NCBI RefSeq assembly: GCF_014058425.1
Contig: NZ_CP049366.1
Span: forward strand, 992,001 to 1,056,000
Length of the DNA: 64,000 bases
Direction: 5' to 3'
From: Companilactobacillus pabuli
GTDB lineage: Bacteria; Bacillota; Bacilli; Lactobacillales; Lactobacillaceae
Both the position numbers and the translations under genes were made by a program. This document shows positions 61,597 to 64,000 of this stretch, piece after piece. The notes under the pieces are model-generated. The model saw only the letters and a program-made list of their open reading frames with translations. It searched no databases and was not told the DNA's origin. Within the stretch, counting starts at the first letter, position 1, and each line of letters opens with the position of its first letter.

Positions 61597-61706
61597 TTGA
61601 TTGCTCCTTTCAACTGAATGACTATAGTATAAAAGGATTTGCTAAATATGTGAAATACTTCTAAAATATGGATAAACATAATTATAAGTTATGGAAGGAA
61701 TCGATT
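61597..61706. promoter_or_regulatory. Divergent promoter region of the SDR/hydrolase operon and its LysR gene
   Basis: A 110-base gap holds both promoters. ACTATAGTATAAAAG near 61621-61635 gives a - or + strand -10 candidate, and AAATATGTGAAATACTTCTAAAATATGG is a loose inverted repeat of LysR type. No exact match to the half-site shared by the other cassettes is seen. Confidence 0.4.
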
Positions 61707-62585
61707 ATGGAATTACGAGTTTTACGTTATTTTTTAGCTGTTGTTCAAGAAAAAAACATCACTAAAGCTGCCGAAAAATTGTTGATCTCACAACCTGCCC
61801 TCTCTAAACAGTTATCAGACTTAGAAGACGAGTTGGGAACAAAGTTGTTTATTCGTGGACATCGGCAAATAACTTTAACTTCTGAAGGTCAATACCTTAA
61901 TACTAAGGCCGAAGAAATGGTCAAACTGGCTAAAAAAATCAGCGCTAATATTCAAAGTAACCAGATTATTAGTGGTGACTTGACGATTGGTGCTGGTGAA
62001 AGTATTGGGATGAAACGAATTCTCGATGTCTTGGGAAATATTAGTCAAGACTACCCTGATGTCAAAACTCACCTAATCAGTGGGGATGCTAATGAGATGG
62101 AAAAAAGTCTCAACAATGGGACTCTAGATTTTGCTGTCTTTATGGGTGAAAGGGATTTGGATGATTTCAATTATTTACAGATGCCTGAAACTGACCATTG
62201 GGGTGTCATCATGCGCGAAGATGCATTATTGGCTAACAAAGAAGTTATTGAACCAAAAGATCTTCTGAATCTTCCATTATTAGTATCATCCCAAGCTCTA
62301 TCTAGTCATCGTTTTGACAATTGGTGGGGCAATCTTGGTCCAGAGATGAATATTACTGGAACTTTTACCCTTGCCTACAATGCCGAATTATTAGTACAAA
62401 GTAGCCATTCTTATATGCTGACGTTTGATCATTTGCTGAATAGAAATAATGTTCAGAATTTAATCTTCCGCCCAATATCTCCACAAATAATTGAACCAAT
62501 CACCGTAGTTTGGAAAAAGAATACTGTTTTATCTAAGGTCTCGCAGTTATTTATAAAGCGTCTAAAAGCCTCACTTCAAAAATAG
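61707..62585 (+). CDS. LysR-type regulator divergent to the SDR/hydrolase operon
   Basis: A 292-residue LysR protein with helix-turn-helix KNITKAAEKLLISQPALSKQLSDLEDELG (~15-43). It is a close paralogue of LysR 31158 (shared MELRVLRYFLAVVQEKN-type start). The ATG at 61707 follows GAAGGA by 8 bases; the open frame from 61668 would add 13 residues before the normal start. It likely regulates the divergent acetyltransferase-SDR-hydrolase operon. Confidence 0.92.
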   Translation: MELRVLRYFLAVVQEKNITKAAEKLLISQPALSKQLSDLEDELGTKLFIRGHRQITLTSEGQYLNTKAEEMVKLAKKISANIQSNQIISGDLTIGAGESIGMKRILDVLGNISQDYPDVKTHLISGDANEMEKSLNNGTLDFAVFMGERDLDDFNYLQMPETDHWGVIMREDALLANKEVIEPKDLLNLPLLVSSQALSSHRFDNWWGNLGPEMNITGTFTLAYNAELLVQSSHSYMLTFDHLLNRNNVQNLIFRPISPQIIEPITVVWKKNTVLSKVSQLFIKRLKASLQK

Positions 62586-62587
62586 TC

Positions 62588-62626
62588 AAAAAAAAATACC
62601 CCCAAAATCATGGAGGTATCTTTTTG
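62588..62626. terminator. Bidirectional terminator between LysR and ppsA
   Basis: AAAAAATACC-CC pairs with GG-GGTATCTTTTT; A and T runs flank both sides. Confidence 0.85.
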
Positions 62627-62635
62627 ACTATTTAT

Positions 62636-64000
62636 TTATTCCCAATCATAGTCAGTTGGGTCATTTAGTCCACGTCCTGTTGCCTTGTCAAGCATGATTC
62701 TTTGTTCGAAGTGAGCAACATTACGTTTTGTAGCTTTGACCATGTCAGGGTTAACTGATACATAGTCAATACCGCATTGAATCAAGAAGTTAGTAAAGTC
62801 TGGGTATTCTGATGGAGCTTGTCCACAGATTGAAACTGTCTTGCCATCTTTATGAGCTGTCTTGATTAAGTGATTAATAGCACGTTTTACAGCCAAGTTA
62901 CGTTCGTCAAACAATCTTGAAACAGTATCGTTGTTTCTATCGCAGCCTAGAATCAACATTGCTAAGTCATTTGATCCGATTGAGTAACCATCAACGTACT
63001 TATTGAATTGATCAGCCAAAATAATATTTGAAGGAATTTCAGCCATCATGTAGATCTTGAAGTCATCGCCACGAACTAAGCCTTCATCTTTGATAATATC
63101 GGTAACTTTTCTAGCTTCGTCAACAGTTCTGACAAATGGAATCATGATATTCAAGTTCTTCAAACCAAATTCGTTACGAACTTTCTTGACAGCACCAAGT
63201 TCTAGTTTGAAGGCTTCAATATACTTAGGATCGTAGTAACGAGAAGCACCACGCCAACCTAACAAATCAGCTGGTTCATGTGGTTCATACTTGTCTCCAC
63301 CCTTGAGGTTACGGTATTCACTAGACTTGAAGTCTGATAGACGTAAGACAACTGGTCTTGGAGCCATAGCACGAGCAACTTTAGAAATACCATCAGCCAA
63401 CATGTTGATGACTTTTTCTGGATGGCCTTGTTCAATCAAATATAGTGGGTGCTCGTGAATAAATGTGGTCCACAAGAATTCTTCTCTCATTAGACCAATA
63501 CCATCAGCTGGTAATGTTGAGTACTTTTCAGCTAAGTCTGGATCACCCAAGTTCATCATGACACCAGTTGCTGTTGGAGCAAATGTTTCGGCAGCTACTA
63601 CTTGTCCGCTAGCAGGTGCGTTACTCTCAGCTTTCTTAGCGATTCCTTCCACTTTACCGGCATAAACGATACCGTTTGTAGCATCAACTGTAACTACATC
63701 ACCAGTCTTGAATGATTCTGTAGCAGCTTGACCTTTACTCTTAGTACCAACGATACAAGGAATCTGCATTTCTCTTGAAACGATAGCAGCGTGACAAGTC
63801 ATACCACCATTGTTAGTTACGATAGCAGCGGCTTTCTTCATAGCTGGAACCCAATCAGGAGATGTCATCAAAGTAACTAAGACTTCACCTTTCTTGAATT
63901 TATCAATGTCATCAGGGGAATCGATTACGTGAACGACACCACTAGCAACACCAGGACTAGCAGGTAAACCACGAACTACTACTTTAGCATCTGATTCAGC
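62636..64000 (-). CDS. ppsA: Phosphoenolpyruvate synthase, 3' part
   Basis: The C-terminal 454 residues of a PEP-utilising enzyme; the 5' end lies right of the window. The swivelling phosphohistidine domain has GLPASPGVASGVV and GGMTCHAAIVSREMQIPCIVGT with the catalytic His. The TIM-barrel domain shows ADGIGLMREEF, RLSDFKSSEYRNLKGG, the NIMIPFVRT stretch, SIGSNDLAMLILGCDR and SICGQAPSEYPDF with the catalytic Cys. These fit PEP synthase better than pyruvate phosphate dikinase, though the distinguishing N-terminal part is not visible. It makes PEP from pyruvate for gluconeogenesis. Confidence 0.92.
   Translation of the reverse strand, partial: AESDAKVVVRGLPASPGVASGVVHVIDSPDDIDKFKKGEVLVTLMTSPDWVPAMKKAAAIVTNNGGMTCHAAIVSREMQIPCIVGTKSKGQAATESFKTGDVVTVDATNGIVYAGKVEGIAKKAESNAPASGQVVAAETFAPTATGVMMNLGDPDLAEKYSTLPADGIGLMREEFLWTTFIHEHPLYLIEQGHPEKVINMLADGISKVARAMAPRPVVLRLSDFKSSEYRNLKGGDKYEPHEPADLLGWRGASRYYDPKYIEAFKLELGAVKKVRNEFGLKNLNIMIPFVRTVDEARKVTDIIKDEGLVRGDDFKIYMMAEIPSNIILADQFNKYVDGYSIGSNDLAMLILGCDRNNDTVSRLFDERNLAVKRAINHLIKTAHKDGKTVSICGQAPSEYPDFTNFLIQCGIDYVSVNPDMVKATKRNVAHFEQRIMLDKATGRGLNDPTDYDWE

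Noticed and set aside
1-64000. CRISPR arrays, IS elements, prophage, tRNA or rRNA genes
   Set aside because: No regular spacer-repeat blocks, transposase genes, phage structural genes or tRNA/rRNA sequences were found on reading both strands; I could not run a dedicated search.

Overview
This window looks like a low-GC Gram-positive chromosome of the family Lactobacillaceae, possibly Companilactobacillus-like (the genus is a low-confidence guess). The base composition is AT-rich, Shine-Dalgarno sites are strong, and TTG and GTG starts are common. The gene set is typical of lactobacilli: hslU, plsY, parE-parC, Mn-dependent pyrophosphatase, a GRP-type sugar transporter, a MurNAc PTS operon, recQ, rarA and PEP synthase.

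Bases 1-28,300 are mostly housekeeping, with most genes on the + strand. In order they are: the end of hslU, a LacX-like epimerase, a heterodimeric ABC exporter behind what looks like a leader-peptide attenuator, plsY, parE-parC under a LexA-box promoter, a LysR gene, ppaC and a sugar uptake gene with a cre-overlapped promoter. Then come a LOG-family gene with a degenerate tyrosine recombinase, the mupG-murQ-murP-murR-EIIA operon for muropeptide sugar recycling, ogt, an ABC-2 exporter with its TetR regulator, recQ and a metallophosphoesterase.

At 28,342-28,369, between two terminators, lies a 28-bp sequence that matches the B. subtilis dif site (as I remember it) at 25 of 28 positions. This suggests the replication terminus. 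To its right the gene strand preference changes and an accessory region of about 33 kb begins.

Bases 28,700-62,600 are accessory. Divergent cassettes recur, each with a LysR regulator facing short-chain dehydrogenases, aldo/keto reductases, NAD(P)-binding proteins or hexapeptide acetyltransferases (around 31.1, 51.7, 54.3 and 61.6 kb). Between them are oxalate decarboxylase with an unusual flavoprotein, a THF riboswitch with folT-folC, a TetR/MFS pair, an M20 amidohydrolase, a DMT exporter with a leader ORF, and several toxin-antitoxin loci: a probable Fst-type type I system, a RelB-like antitoxin, a truncated RelB with a PemK/MazF toxin, and YefM-YoeB. There is also clear decay: three genes are each cut by one clean in-frame stop (SAP-domain gene, GH78 rhamnosidase, GNAT), an antitoxin relic carries a frameshift, and a duplicated antitoxin/membrane-protein module has decayed in complementary ways in its two copies.

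The right end returns to core genes: rarA (inside the accessory stretch at 58 kb) and the 3' part of ppsA. No rRNA, tRNA, CRISPR array, insertion sequence or prophage was seen.
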